From assembly GCA_046498185.1 (NCBI GenBank), contig JAWOBE010000101.1, forward strand, positions 1-10,529: 10,529 bases of DNA, written 5' to 3'. This document shows positions 1 to 6,636 of the stretch, piece by piece (the stretch's first letter is position 1; each line of letters opens with the position of its first letter). Below the pieces are notes generated by a model. The model made no database searches, was not told the origin of the DNA, and was given only the letters and a program-made list of their open reading frames with translations. The stretch comes from CAYXDR01 sp046498185. Lineage in GTDB: Bacteria; Desulfobacterota; DSM-4660; Desulfatiglandales; Desulfatiglandaceae. Position numbers and translations under genes: made by a program.

Positions 1-1331
1 AAATAATCCTCCACCCCTATGTATTCGTTGGGAGCGTGCGTGTTTGCATAGGCAAAAGGCGCACCCAGGCCTATGATCATTGCCGGCGCGCCGAGGATGT
101 CTCCGAAATAGGCCATGGGGCCGGATCCATCCAGAAGCGGCCATACCACGGCTTCCCGTCCGTAGGTCCGGGCCGCGCAACGCCGCGCCACCTCGACAAT
201 CGGTTCGGCCGGGTTCATTTTATGCGGATTCACCGGTTCGGTCATGGATAGGGTGAAACCGCGGCATCCGTCCAGGCGTTCTTCGAAAAATTGCTTTATC
301 GCAGCTGCGCACACCCGGGGATCCTGCCTCATCACGAATCTGAAATCAAGTTTTGTCGACGCCCTTGAGGGGATTATCGTTTTCGTGCCGCGGCCCTGGT
401 ATCCGGACGACAACCCGTTGATCGTGGCCGTAGGGCTGTAGAGCAGGTGTATCAAGGCTTGTAGCCCGCCGGTGCCGGGCAGGGTCTCCTTCAGGCCGTA
501 AGCTGAAAGAAATTCCTTTTCGTCAAACGGAATGTTCCTGAGCAGTTTCATGTCTTCGTCCGACGGTGGCGCGACCTCGTCGTAATAGCCCGGGATGAGA
601 ATCCTGTCTGCACGGTCTTTCAACGACGCGAGCGCACGAACCAATTGCCATGCCGGGTTGCCTATCAGCGGAGCCTGGCCGGAGTGGACATCACGGGAAG
701 GGCCTTCTATTTCAATTTCAGCGGACATGATGCCTTTATTGCCGAGGTACATCTGGGGGCGTCCCGATTCATGCACGCCGCGGTCGCACATGATGGTGTA
801 GTCGGCTGCAAGCAGGTCCCTGTATGCTTCAAGATAGGACCGGAGATTCGGACTTCCCACCTCTTCTTCTCCTTCGAAAAAGAATTTAAGGTGGATCGGT
901 ACGCCGCTCTTTAACTCCTTCAACAATTTAAAGGCCATAAGGGTCGCCCAGAGATTGCCTTTGTCGTCGGTGGCGCCGCGGGAATAAATCCGCCCGTCCC
1001 TGATTTCCGCTCCAAAGGGGTCGCTGTGCCACAGGTCGAGCGGTTCGACGGGTTGAACGTCGTAATGGCCGTAAATGAGCAAGGTGCGCGTCGCCCCAGG
1101 CGGCTGATACTCTCCGAACACCGCAGGAAACGCCCCTTCAAGGGTAAGCAGGCGTGCGTCCAGGCCGATATCCTGCATGGCCGAAACAAGGTACTCGGCG
1201 GTTTTCTGCATTCCAAGGTTTTGGGCCGCGATGCTTTTCATTTTGAGAAAGACGCGAAGGCTTTCCAGAAGTGTTTCACGGTCTTGTTCGATCAGGTTCG
1301 AGATGGATTTCAAGATTTCCTTTCCTTGCAT
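1..1331 (-). CDS. M20-family metallopeptidase (dipeptidase/ArgE-DapE type), C-terminus cut by window edge
   Basis: An M20 zinc peptidase of the dipeptidase/carboxypeptidase class, expected to hydrolyse small peptides or N-acyl amino acids in the cytosol; the substrate cannot be told from sequence. 443 codons are visible, and the frame is still open at the left edge. Family length suggests only some 15-25 residues are missing. Expected metal and catalytic residues are present in order: H89 and D91 in YGHYDVQP, D122 in RGATDDKG, E155/E156 in FEGEEEVGS, D183 in CDRG, and H432 in NTHAPNE near the C-terminus. The dimerisation (lid) domain lies between about 195 and 310. The ATG at 1331 is chosen because similarity to the family begins right after it. 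It sits one base after the TGA that ends the MEMO-like fragment. A GAGGAGG lies about 21 bases upstream, too far to be an ideal ribosome site. The frame stays open upstream to 1562, so an earlier start (ATG at 1485) is possible but would add sequence unlike the family. Confidence 0.9.
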   Translation of the reverse strand, partial: MQGKEILKSISNLIEQDRETLLESLRVFLKMKSIAAQNLGMQKTAEYLVSAMQDIGLDARLLTLEGAFPAVFGEYQPPGATRTLLIYGHYDVQPVEPLDLWHSDPFGAEIRDGRIYSRGATDDKGNLWATLMAFKLLKELKSGVPIHLKFFFEGEEEVGSPNLRSYLEAYRDLLAADYTIMCDRGVHESGRPQMYLGNKGIMSAEIEIEGPSRDVHSGQAPLIGNPAWQLVRALASLKDRADRILIPGYYDEVAPPSDEDMKLLRNIPFDEKEFLSAYGLKETLPGTGGLQALIHLLYSPTATINGLSSGYQGRGTKTIIPSRASTKLDFRFVMRQDPRVCAAAIKQFFEERLDGCRGFTLSMTEPVNPHKMNPAEPIVEVARRCAARTYGREAVVWPLLDGSGPMAYFGDILGAPAMIIGLGAPFAYANTHAPNEYIGVEDY

Positions 1332-1332
1332 T

Positions 1333-1558
1333 TCAACATGATTTTTCCAGATCCTCCTCGGCAGCCGTGAATGCCTCTGCCAAATTTCCAGCCGCCTGCT
1401 GCAACCGACGTACCGCCTTTCTGTCGCATCGGATTCTGCCAAGAGGTGTTTCGAAGTCTTTTTGAGTGATATTGAACCAGCCCTCATCCATTCTATGGCC
1501 GGTTCCGAGAAGGATGACTCTCGTCGATCAGGAAAAGTATCCCGTCGTCGCCTTGGAA
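1333..1558 (-). pseudogene. Fragment of a MEMO-family (AmmeMemoRadiSam system protein B) gene, internally deleted and frameshifted
   Basis: Between the 78-residue gene and the peptidase, one minus frame encodes VILLGTGH followed by an acidic stretch and TQKDFETPLGRI, then a helical tail ending at TGA (1335-1333). The GTSH-like motif followed by KDFETPLG is the pattern I know from MEMO-family proteins (AmmeMemoRadiSam system protein B). A second frame just upstream (1558-1523) reads FQGDDGILFLID, resembling the N-terminal part of some members of that family. The two pieces are in different frames, and the roughly 50-100 residues expected between them are absent. The later EHSIE-type motif and C-terminal half are also absent. 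The longest ATG-initiated piece is only 52 codons (1491-1333). This is best read as a decayed gene remnant; a short functional peptide cannot be excluded. The family assignment comes from motif recall, not a search. Confidence 0.45.
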
Positions 1559-1559
1559 C

Positions 1560-1796
1560 CTACTCGACCTTTATTCGAGATGACTTCTTTTTTTCTTCGG
1601 GCTGCCCTGTTTTTTCCAGGTGTTCTATTTTTTCATCAATCAAATATCTCACGGCCTTGAGCAGCTCGACCTGCGATTGTGACAGGTGCCTCGCAAATGG
1701 CGATTTCCTGCCAGATGCCTTTTCAAGCTTCAGGAAAAACCTGCCGATCGGGCATATCATTTGTTCGTTGGGAGCATCGTTTTTTTCTTCAGCCAT
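1560..1796 (-). CDS. Small charged protein downstream of the ArsA-like ATPase, function unknown
   Basis: A 78-residue cytosolic protein with no signal peptide or membrane segment. It has a conserved-looking core with CPIGRFF at residues 15-21, followed by two predicted amphipathic helices (about 22-65) and a Lys/Glu-rich tail. The start is well supported by the sequence AAAGGAGG six bases before the ATG at 1796. It starts 23 bases after the stop of the ArsA-like ATPase gene, so the two are very probably co-transcribed, which suggests a shared job or a physical partner (inference). The single cysteine in CPIG could bind a metal or take part in a thiol reaction only together with another partner. 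I do not recognise a named family. It ends in TAG. Confidence 0.75.
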   Translation of the reverse strand: MAEEKNDAPNEQMICPIGRFFLKLEKASGRKSPFARHLSQSQVELLKAVRYLIDEKIEHLEKTGQPEEKKKSSRIKVE

Positions 1797-1819
1797 TGTT
1801 ATCCTCCTTTCCAGCAGAA

Positions 1820-3001
1820 TCAGGGTTCAAACTGGATAAGCAGATCCGCTCCGTCGAGCTTGGCGCTGACTGATTTTGAAGCAGCTACCTGTCTGGGGAG
1901 CAAAACATGCCTTTTGAAGCTTCCGACACGAATAATCAGTTCATCTGCCACTTTATTGAGATCAATGTCGTTTTTTTGCAGAAACGGCAGCCTTATACTC
2001 ATGCGGTACCTGCCGTCGACTTTATCCAGCGAATAAGGTTCCCCCTCAAAAAAACGTTCAAGTGGATCCCTGTCGCCGTATATCTGAGCAGCGAGTAGTG
2101 TGAGGCTTTCGCTGCCAAGTATCTCGCCCCTGAAAAGATTGACCGGGAAAATCGGTATGGGGCTGAAGTAGGCCTCAGCCTGGCGGACATATTCTGCCTG
2201 ACGTTCCCTCCAGTCGTCGAAATAAGCATCTTTCACATTTTCCGGCAGGATGCGGTTTATGATCACCGCATCCGTTGTCATTTTATAAAGGGAAAAATAC
2301 ATGAGCGCGCGTTGCGTTTCCTTGAGGACAATCTTTTCCGGATTGGTTACGAGCCGCACCGTCGTTATTTTTGGATCCGCCAGGATTTCTTCCACGCCCT
2401 GCAGGCGTTGGAACAGGTATTCAACGGCATTGAAATAGTCTTCCCCCGGAAGCGGAACATCATAAAACCTCTTGGCCACCGGACGGGCAAACCTGGCAAT
2501 GGTTCTTTCCATTTTGAATATCTTTTTTATGTACCACTCCAACGTGGTGGGGATGCTGATAAACCTGATAGACTCGCCGGTGGGCGCGCAATCGAGAAGG
2601 ATTGCATCAAATTTCTTTGCCTGAGCGTAACGATTTATATAGAGAAGAAGGCTGATTTCCTCCATCCCCGGAAGCACCGCCAGCTCTTCGGCAAGAACTT
2701 CATCAAGCCCGGTGGTGTTCAAAAGGGTTGAGATATATTTGTGGATGTCGCCCCAGTTGGTTTCGATTTCTTCCTGGATGTCCAGCTCCTGGATCCACAA
2801 ATTCTTTTCGACCTTGATCGGCTTTCCCTTATTTTTATCGATAAGGTCTCTTTCAAGGTCGAAAATATCCCCGAGGCTGTGGGCAACATCCAGGGACATA
2901 ACCAGCGTTTTTTTGCCCGCCTGTGCGGTTTTTATCCCTGTAGCCGCAGCCACGCTGGTCTTCCCTACCCCGCCTTTTCCTGCAAAAAATATGATTCTCA
3001 T
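1820..3001 (-). CDS. ArsA/GET3-like ATPase with C-terminal small-heat-shock-like (ArsA_HSP20) domain
   Basis: A SIMIBI-class P-loop ATPase of 393 residues. The deviant Walker A GKGGVGKT is at residues 8-15, the switch I motif DVAHSLGD at 38-45, the switch II motif DCAPTGE at 137-143 and the base-binding motif NRILPE at 249-254. Residues about 332-393 form a beta-rich tail with paired YRMSIRLPF and LLPRQVA strands, matching the alpha-crystallin-like domain found at the end of many bacterial ArsA homologues. There is one ArsA unit, not the duplicated form of arsenite pumps. The only cysteine is C138, so the three-cysteine arsenite site and the GET3 CxxC zinc motif are both absent. No arsB, arsR or arsD is adjacent. 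Arsenite efflux is therefore unlikely; a chaperone or protein-targeting role is more plausible (inference). The start codon lacks a clear Shine-Dalgarno sequence (GAATCGAAAAAA precedes it) but the motif positions fit it exactly. The next gene is 23 bases downstream. Confidence 0.93.
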   Translation of the reverse strand: MRIIFFAGKGGVGKTSVAAATGIKTAQAGKKTLVMSLDVAHSLGDIFDLERDLIDKNKGKPIKVEKNLWIQELDIQEEIETNWGDIHKYISTLLNTTGLDEVLAEELAVLPGMEEISLLLYINRYAQAKKFDAILLDCAPTGESIRFISIPTTLEWYIKKIFKMERTIARFARPVAKRFYDVPLPGEDYFNAVEYLFQRLQGVEEILADPKITTVRLVTNPEKIVLKETQRALMYFSLYKMTTDAVIINRILPENVKDAYFDDWRERQAEYVRQAEAYFSPIPIFPVNLFRGEILGSESLTLLAAQIYGDRDPLERFFEGEPYSLDKVDGRYRMSIRLPFLQKNDIDLNKVADELIIRVGSFKRHVLLPRQVAASKSVSAKLDGADLLIQFEP

Positions 3002-3060
3002 TTTTTTCGATTCACATCATGATAATGTTTTTATTTAAGACTCTTCAACCACACACCAGC

Positions 3061-3090
3061 AGTTTAGCATACATCCACGGCTTTTGTAAA
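3061..3090 (-). promoter_or_regulatory. Candidate sigma-70 promoter for the ArsA-like operon
   Basis: Reading the minus strand, TTTACA (3090-3085) is followed after 18 bases by TAAACT (3066-3061). The bases before the -10 are TGC, giving an extended -10 pattern. The start of transcription would fall near 3054, about 50 bases before the ATPase ATG at 3001. The position is sensible, because a 249-bp gap separates this gene from the ZIP transporter upstream. Prediction by eye only. Confidence 0.35.
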
Positions 3091-3250
3091 AAATAGAAGA
3101 AGAGGTTGAGAACTCCGATATAAGGGCCGGGTGGTGTTTTGGCGGAAATACTTGAATGGCGCGCAGCGGAAAAGGATATTATGGTTGATCATCGGGTCGC
3201 GGGAGAGGTGAAATTCAATTTTGGCATTTCCGGATGCGCACTGGATATAA

Positions 3251-4123
3251 TCATTTCATCAAGAGCAGGCTCAGGGCCATGACGAGCATGCCGGCGACCA
3301 GGCCGAACAGGCTGTCGTGTCCTTTGCCATAGGCTCTGCTTGTGGGCAGGAGTTCATCGAGGGAGATGTAAACCATGATGCCTGCGACTATACCGAAAAG
3401 AATCCCCATTAACTGGGGCGGAACCAGGCCGCTTTGTCCGCCCACGAAGAACCGGATTCCCAGGTAGGCGACGCCGGCTCCCACCGGTTCGGCAAGGCCG
3501 CTCGCCAGTGAATATATAAAAGCCTTCCTGCGATTTCCGGTTGCGTAGAAAATCGGGACCGAAACACTGATCCCCTCGGGAATGTTGTGAAGGGCGATCG
3601 CTACGGCGATAGCCACCCCGAGGCTTGGTTCATGAAGGGCGGCCAGGAAGGTGGCCAAACCCTCGGGAAAATTGTGTATACCGATAGCAAGAGCGGTGAA
3701 CAACCCCATCCGCATGAGTTTTTGATGGTTGCCGGTATTTTCTTCAGGCTTCGCATCAAGGCATTCTGACCCAGCTGATTTTTCATGCAAGGGCATGGTT
3801 TCATCTTCTGAGCGGATTTCATGGGGGTTTTCGGCGGTCGGGATCAACTGATCGATAACCCCGATCAGCAGCATGCCGCCGAAAAAGGAGGCCGCGTTGA
3901 TCCAGTGACCCCAGAAATCACCATATCGGCCGGTTAGAGATTCAAGGCCCTTGTAAAAAATTTCCACGAATGACACGTACAACATGACACCCGCGGAAAA
4001 GCCGGTCGCCACGGACAAAAAACGATAGTTTGTTCTTTTTGCAGTAAAGGCGATGGTGCTGCCGATGCCGGTTGCCATACCGGCCAGCAATGTCAGCCCC
4101 ATCGCAAACGTGACTTCATTCAT
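3251..4123 (-). CDS. zupT: ZIP-family divalent metal transporter (ZupT-like)
   Basis: An inner-membrane transporter that should import Zn2+ and possibly other divalent metals. With the ATG at 4123 it has 290 residues and about eight hydrophobic segments, the usual size of the ZupT subgroup. The two hallmark metal-site helices are present: HNFPEG at 150-155 and HNIPEG at 179-184, followed by E211 in GLAEP. The loop between TM3 and TM4 (about 96-137) is hydrophilic and rich in Glu and His, as expected for a cytosolic metal-sensing loop. The ATG at 4123 is preferred over the GTG at 4132 because GGGAG lies eight bases before it. The gene begins 51 bases after the stop of the MttB-family gene in the same reading frame, with only that TAG between them. 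Co-transcription suggests metal supply to the pathway, but MttB enzymes are not known to need zinc, so that link is speculative. Confidence 0.92.
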   Translation of the reverse strand: MNEVTFAMGLTLLAGMATGIGSTIAFTAKRTNYRFLSVATGFSAGVMLYVSFVEIFYKGLESLTGRYGDFWGHWINAASFFGGMLLIGVIDQLIPTAENPHEIRSEDETMPLHEKSAGSECLDAKPEENTGNHQKLMRMGLFTALAIGIHNFPEGLATFLAALHEPSLGVAIAVAIALHNIPEGISVSVPIFYATGNRRKAFIYSLASGLAEPVGAGVAYLGIRFFVGGQSGLVPPQLMGILFGIVAGIMVYISLDELLPTSRAYGKGHDSLFGLVAGMLVMALSLLLMK

Positions 4124-4174
4124 CAACGTCACTCCCGAAACGCCACGGGGAATCCCTGCTGTAGATTGAAGCGA

Positions 4175-5632
4175 CTAAAATTTTATGATTTCAGTGAATT
4201 TCTGTGTTATCGCCAGGTCGAGGTCCGTCGGTATGCAGGGCTCTTCAGGAGCATCCAATCTCTTACCGACTATTTCGTTCGCTCTTTCACGGGCATCCAT
4301 GCGTCCCTGCTTCTCCCACCTGGAAAGGCCGTCTTTGTCGGTGACGCCGTTTCCGGTGAAATATTCGCTGCGCATGTGTTTAAGCGTGTGAGGATGAATC
4401 ATGAAATTTCCTCCGGGCCCGACATCCTTTATCACTTCCAGCGCGAGATGCTCGGGATCGACGTCGATCCCTTTCAGCACCTTGCAGCTCATCCCGATTA
4501 TCTCATCGTCTATTACGAATTGTTCATACGCAACCCCGGCCATGGAATCCAGCATGCCGGCTGCGTGATGTACATAGTTGGAGCCTCCCATCGCCGCAAG
4601 CAGGGTGGTGATGGCTTTTTCCCATGCGGCCTGCCCGTCGGGGACCTTTGAATCGGTCAGCCCGCTGGAATTATAATTGGGAACCTTAATATGGCGGGCC
4701 ATCTGGTGTATGGCGGCATTCATCATGCCGCATTCAACGGCTCCGCCCTGATAGGCCATGTTTCTCATATTGGCGGTGCCGGGGATGCCGCCGTAAATAA
4801 CCGGTGCGCCGGGATTTATGATTTGACACAGGGCGATGCCGGCCAGCTGTTCGGCATGGATCTGGGCCAGGGTGGCCGCCATTGTCACCGGCGAGGTGGA
4901 CCCGGCCATTGGCGCACATGAAAGAGCAACCGGAATTTTGTTCAAAACTGCTTCCTGCATGATGGTTGTTGACTGGGTGCAGAGTTTCAGCGGGCTTATT
5001 GCAAAGGACGTGATTATGGAAATGAATGGTTTTTGTGCAAGCATTTCCCCGCCCCCGGCAACCATCGACGCCAACTCAAGAACCTTCCTGAAGCCTTCGA
5101 CGTCGTTTACGCCCGCCATGACATGCTTCGTCGTAGCCCTGAAGCAGGTGTAAAAAACATTTACGTCATAGGCGGATTCAGGGATGTCGGTAGGTATGCA
5201 GGGACGCAGAAAAAAATGGATGTTCTCAAGCTTTTGCACCAGCCTGCCGAGCAGGTAGAGGTCTTTCAGTGTGGTGGATCGATACTGACCCGTTTCCAAA
5301 TCCACGATTCGAACGGCCGCACCTCCTGTGCCAAGGTGCACCCTGTCTTCGCCGAGATCAAGATCGTTTTTACCGTCCCGGCTGTAGAGGACCACTTTTT
5401 CCGGCGCATTGCGGATATGCTTTTCGATCAAGGCCCTGGGAAACCTCACCCTGAAAGCTTTTCTGTCCACTGGGGCTCCTGCGCTTTCGAGCAGGTCTAT
5501 CACCTTGTCGAGCCCTGATTCATACGTGAACCCAACCTCTTCCAGGATTGTCAGCGCGGTATCATGTATCGTCGTGATGTCCTGGTCCGAAAGCGGTTTG
5601 TACTGCCCGCCTGCCAGTCCCTTTAAGTCCAT
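4175..5632 (-). CDS. MttB-family (trimethylamine methyltransferase-like) protein, non-pyrrolysine type
   Basis: A cytosolic corrinoid-dependent methyltransferase of the COG5598 family, 485 residues, close to normal family length. Members without pyrrolysine, such as MtgB (glycine betaine), MtpB (proline betaine) and MtcB (carnitine), move a methyl group from a quaternary amine to a cobalamin-binding protein. There is no internal TAG, so this is not a classical trimethylamine enzyme. Family landmarks are the N-terminal GGQYKPLS (8-15), the barrel segments SPVTMAATLAQIHAEQ (247-262) and YGGIPGTANMR (280-290), SGLTDSKVPDGQAAWEK (323-339), FVIDDEI (372-378) and HPHTLKHMRSEYF (413-425). The start is taken at 5632 because AAAGGAGG stands five bases before it and similarity begins there. 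An ATG at 5698 would add 22 unlike residues and overlap the upstream gene. The substrate cannot be assigned. No cognate corrinoid protein, reactivase or MtrH-type partner is visible in the window. Confidence 0.9.
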   Translation of the reverse strand: MDLKGLAGGQYKPLSDQDITTIHDTALTILEEVGFTYESGLDKVIDLLESAGAPVDRKAFRVRFPRALIEKHIRNAPEKVVLYSRDGKNDLDLGEDRVHLGTGGAAVRIVDLETGQYRSTTLKDLYLLGRLVQKLENIHFFLRPCIPTDIPESAYDVNVFYTCFRATTKHVMAGVNDVEGFRKVLELASMVAGGGEMLAQKPFISIITSFAISPLKLCTQSTTIMQEAVLNKIPVALSCAPMAGSTSPVTMAATLAQIHAEQLAGIALCQIINPGAPVIYGGIPGTANMRNMAYQGGAVECGMMNAAIHQMARHIKVPNYNSSGLTDSKVPDGQAAWEKAITTLLAAMGGSNYVHHAAGMLDSMAGVAYEQFVIDDEIIGMSCKVLKGIDVDPEHLALEVIKDVGPGGNFMIHPHTLKHMRSEYFTGNGVTDKDGLSRWEKQGRMDARERANEIVGKRLDAPEEPCIPTDLDLAITQKFTEIIKF

Positions 5633-5633
5633 G

Positions 5634-5645
5634 CGATCCTCCTTT
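5634..5645 (-). promoter_or_regulatory. Strong ribosome-binding site fixing the MttB-family start
   Basis: On the minus strand AAAGGAGGATCG directly precedes the ATG at 5632, giving GGAGG with ideal spacing. It rules in favour of the 485-residue protein over the longer reading that starts at 5698. Confidence 0.8.
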
Positions 5646-5684
5646 ATTTTAAAAGTAGCCGTTTGTTCTTCGATTTTCATGTGG

Positions 5685-6410
5685 TCAGGATAATTCATCG
5701 ATGGCTCTGCGATTTATTTTTTCGGCGTCACGGAGAGCTGATTCCAATAATTTCCCTCCCTGCTCACGTAAGCCGAGGGCCTCTTCTTTATCGGCCAACA
5801 TCGGTAGATTGATCAATACATTGAGCCAGGCCCCCTTAACCCCTGCTTCGGCCGAAAGTGCAGCCACCGCGATATCGGAAACTACGACGATGTTCCCGGC
5901 TTCTATAAGAGAGGCTGCCAGGGCGAGAACGTTTCGTGCTGTTTCCATGGTTTCGAGCGGTACCTGTATGCAACGCCTGGCGGCTTTTTGTATCGCCGCC
6001 CTACGCAGCTCCTTCTCAGCTTCGGTTTTTTTCGGAAGACGCATCGCTTCCAGGTACCCGTCAAAGGCGGCGGAATCGGCGTCCATGAGCGAAATCGCCT
6101 TACGCCTGGCTTCATGAGCCTTGCAGGCCGAAGCCTCCATCAGTTCTTTGAAGGCTTCAAAGCCTTTTTTCGCAAATGTAAGGTTGGCCGCCATTGAACA
6201 GAGGGCCGAAGCGAGGGCCACGTTGGCGGCCGCGGAACTGCCCCCTCCGGGTACGGCGGAGCCTTCGGCCGTGGCACCTATGAAACCGCTTACGGTCAAA
6301 TTTGCAAAGGAGCCTGAATCGCGATCGAGCGCGTATTCGACAATCCTTTCCCCGGGATTGAACCGGGCCGTATCGGAGAGTCCCAGGGATCTTACCGCGG
6401 CGTGTATCAA
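5685..6410 (-). CDS. fchA: Formimidoyl-THF cyclodeaminase / methenyl-THF cyclohydrolase family (FchA-like)
   Basis: Member of the FTCD_C family. These enzymes convert 5-formimino-THF to 5,10-methenyl-THF plus ammonia, and FchA-like members also act as methenyl-THF cyclohydrolases. Signature regions, numbered from the TTG at 6410 (241 residues), are PGGGSSAA (54-61), the long helical core, and GNIVVVSDIAVAA (172-184). The usual stand-alone protein is about 205-210 residues. The extra N-terminal stretch, with SLGLSDTARFNPGERIVEY (8-26), resembles the linker after the glutamate formiminotransferase half of the fused eukaryotic-type enzyme, but the transferase half itself is missing. The start is uncertain. 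The frame is open to an ATG at 6605, but that lies upstream of the best promoter and encodes unlikely sequence. The TTG at 6410 has AGGAG (6429-6425), 14 bases upstream, a long spacing. The stop lies 52 bases before the MttB-family start, which indicates an operon. Confidence 0.85.
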   Translation of the reverse strand: MIHAAVRSLGLSDTARFNPGERIVEYALDRDSGSFANLTVSGFIGATAEGSAVPGGGSSAAANVALASALCSMAANLTFAKKGFEAFKELMEASACKAHEARRKAISLMDADSAAFDGYLEAMRLPKKTEAEKELRRAAIQKAARRCIQVPLETMETARNVLALAASLIEAGNIVVVSDIAVAALSAEAGVKGAWLNVLINLPMLADKEEALGLREQGGKLLESALRDAEKINRRAIDELS

Positions 6411-6424
6411 TTCTTTTTCGCTTA

Positions 6425-6429
6425 CTCCT
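6425..6429 (-). promoter_or_regulatory. AGGAG, likely ribosome-binding site of the cyclodeaminase
   Basis: The minus strand reads AGGAG at 6429-6425, but no ATG, GTG or TTG in the cyclodeaminase frame lies 5-10 bases after it. The first usable in-frame start is the TTG 14 bases on. This makes the N-terminus of that protein genuinely uncertain. Confidence 0.4.
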
Positions 6430-6471
6430 GTGGATGTAATGAAAATTAATCGTATGCATCCAATAAAAATT

Positions 6472-6495
6472 ATTATATCACGATCGATCCGGCAA
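6472..6495 (-). promoter_or_regulatory. Extended -10 promoter driving the cyclodeaminase-MttB-ZIP group
   Basis: The minus strand has a perfect TATAAT (6477-6472) preceded by TGA, the extended -10 signature. The -35 region is weak (TTCAAT at 17-base spacing), which is normal for extended -10 promoters. Transcription would begin near 6465, about 55 bases before the proposed TTG start of the cyclodeaminase. A start in this place argues against translation from the far upstream ATG at 6605. Confidence 0.5.
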
Positions 6496-6614
6496 TTGAA
6501 CCATACCTGCACGGAAATTTTTGTGTCATACCAAGCTGGTTTCCGGCGCAAGGCAGAGAAGACAGGATTCAATGGTTGAATCCGAAGGACGGTTCTTCCA
6601 ATCAAGGTATTGTA

Positions 6615-6636
6615 GGCGCGGTTTCCTTACCGCGCC
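6615..6636. repeat. Perfect 8-bp inverted repeat (hairpin) GGCGCGGT / ACCGCGCC
   Basis: GGCGCGGT (6615-6622) and ACCGCGCC (6629-6636) are exact complements around a six-base loop TTCCTT, next to the start of the Nudix-like fragment. No U-tract follows on either strand, so it is not a typical terminator. Its form, a GC-rich hairpin after TTGTA, resembles dispersed intergenic palindromes, but only one copy is in the window. Confidence 0.65.

Noticed and set aside
920..1216. A 98-codon minus-strand frame starting at an ATG
   Set aside because: It is out of frame with the M20 peptidase, which has all metal-binding motifs through this same stretch.
1820..3001. Arsenite efflux pump ATPase ArsA
   Set aside because: It has a single ATPase unit, lacks the cysteine triad and has no ars partner genes nearby.
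4166..4651. A 161-codon plus-strand open frame, and a second one at 5033-5518
   Set aside because: Both are antisense to the MttB-family gene, whose frame carries the conserved barrel motifs. Their translations look like antisense shadows.
4175..5632. Pyrrolysine-containing trimethylamine methyltransferase (mttB proper)
   Set aside because: The frame has no internal TAG; the only TAG is at the normal end of the protein. A non-pyrrolysine homologue is the better call.
5633..5698. An upstream ATG that would lengthen the MttB-family protein by 22 residues
   Set aside because: It overlaps the cyclodeaminase end, has no ribosome site and adds residues before the family N-terminus. The ATG at 5632 has a strong GGAGG.
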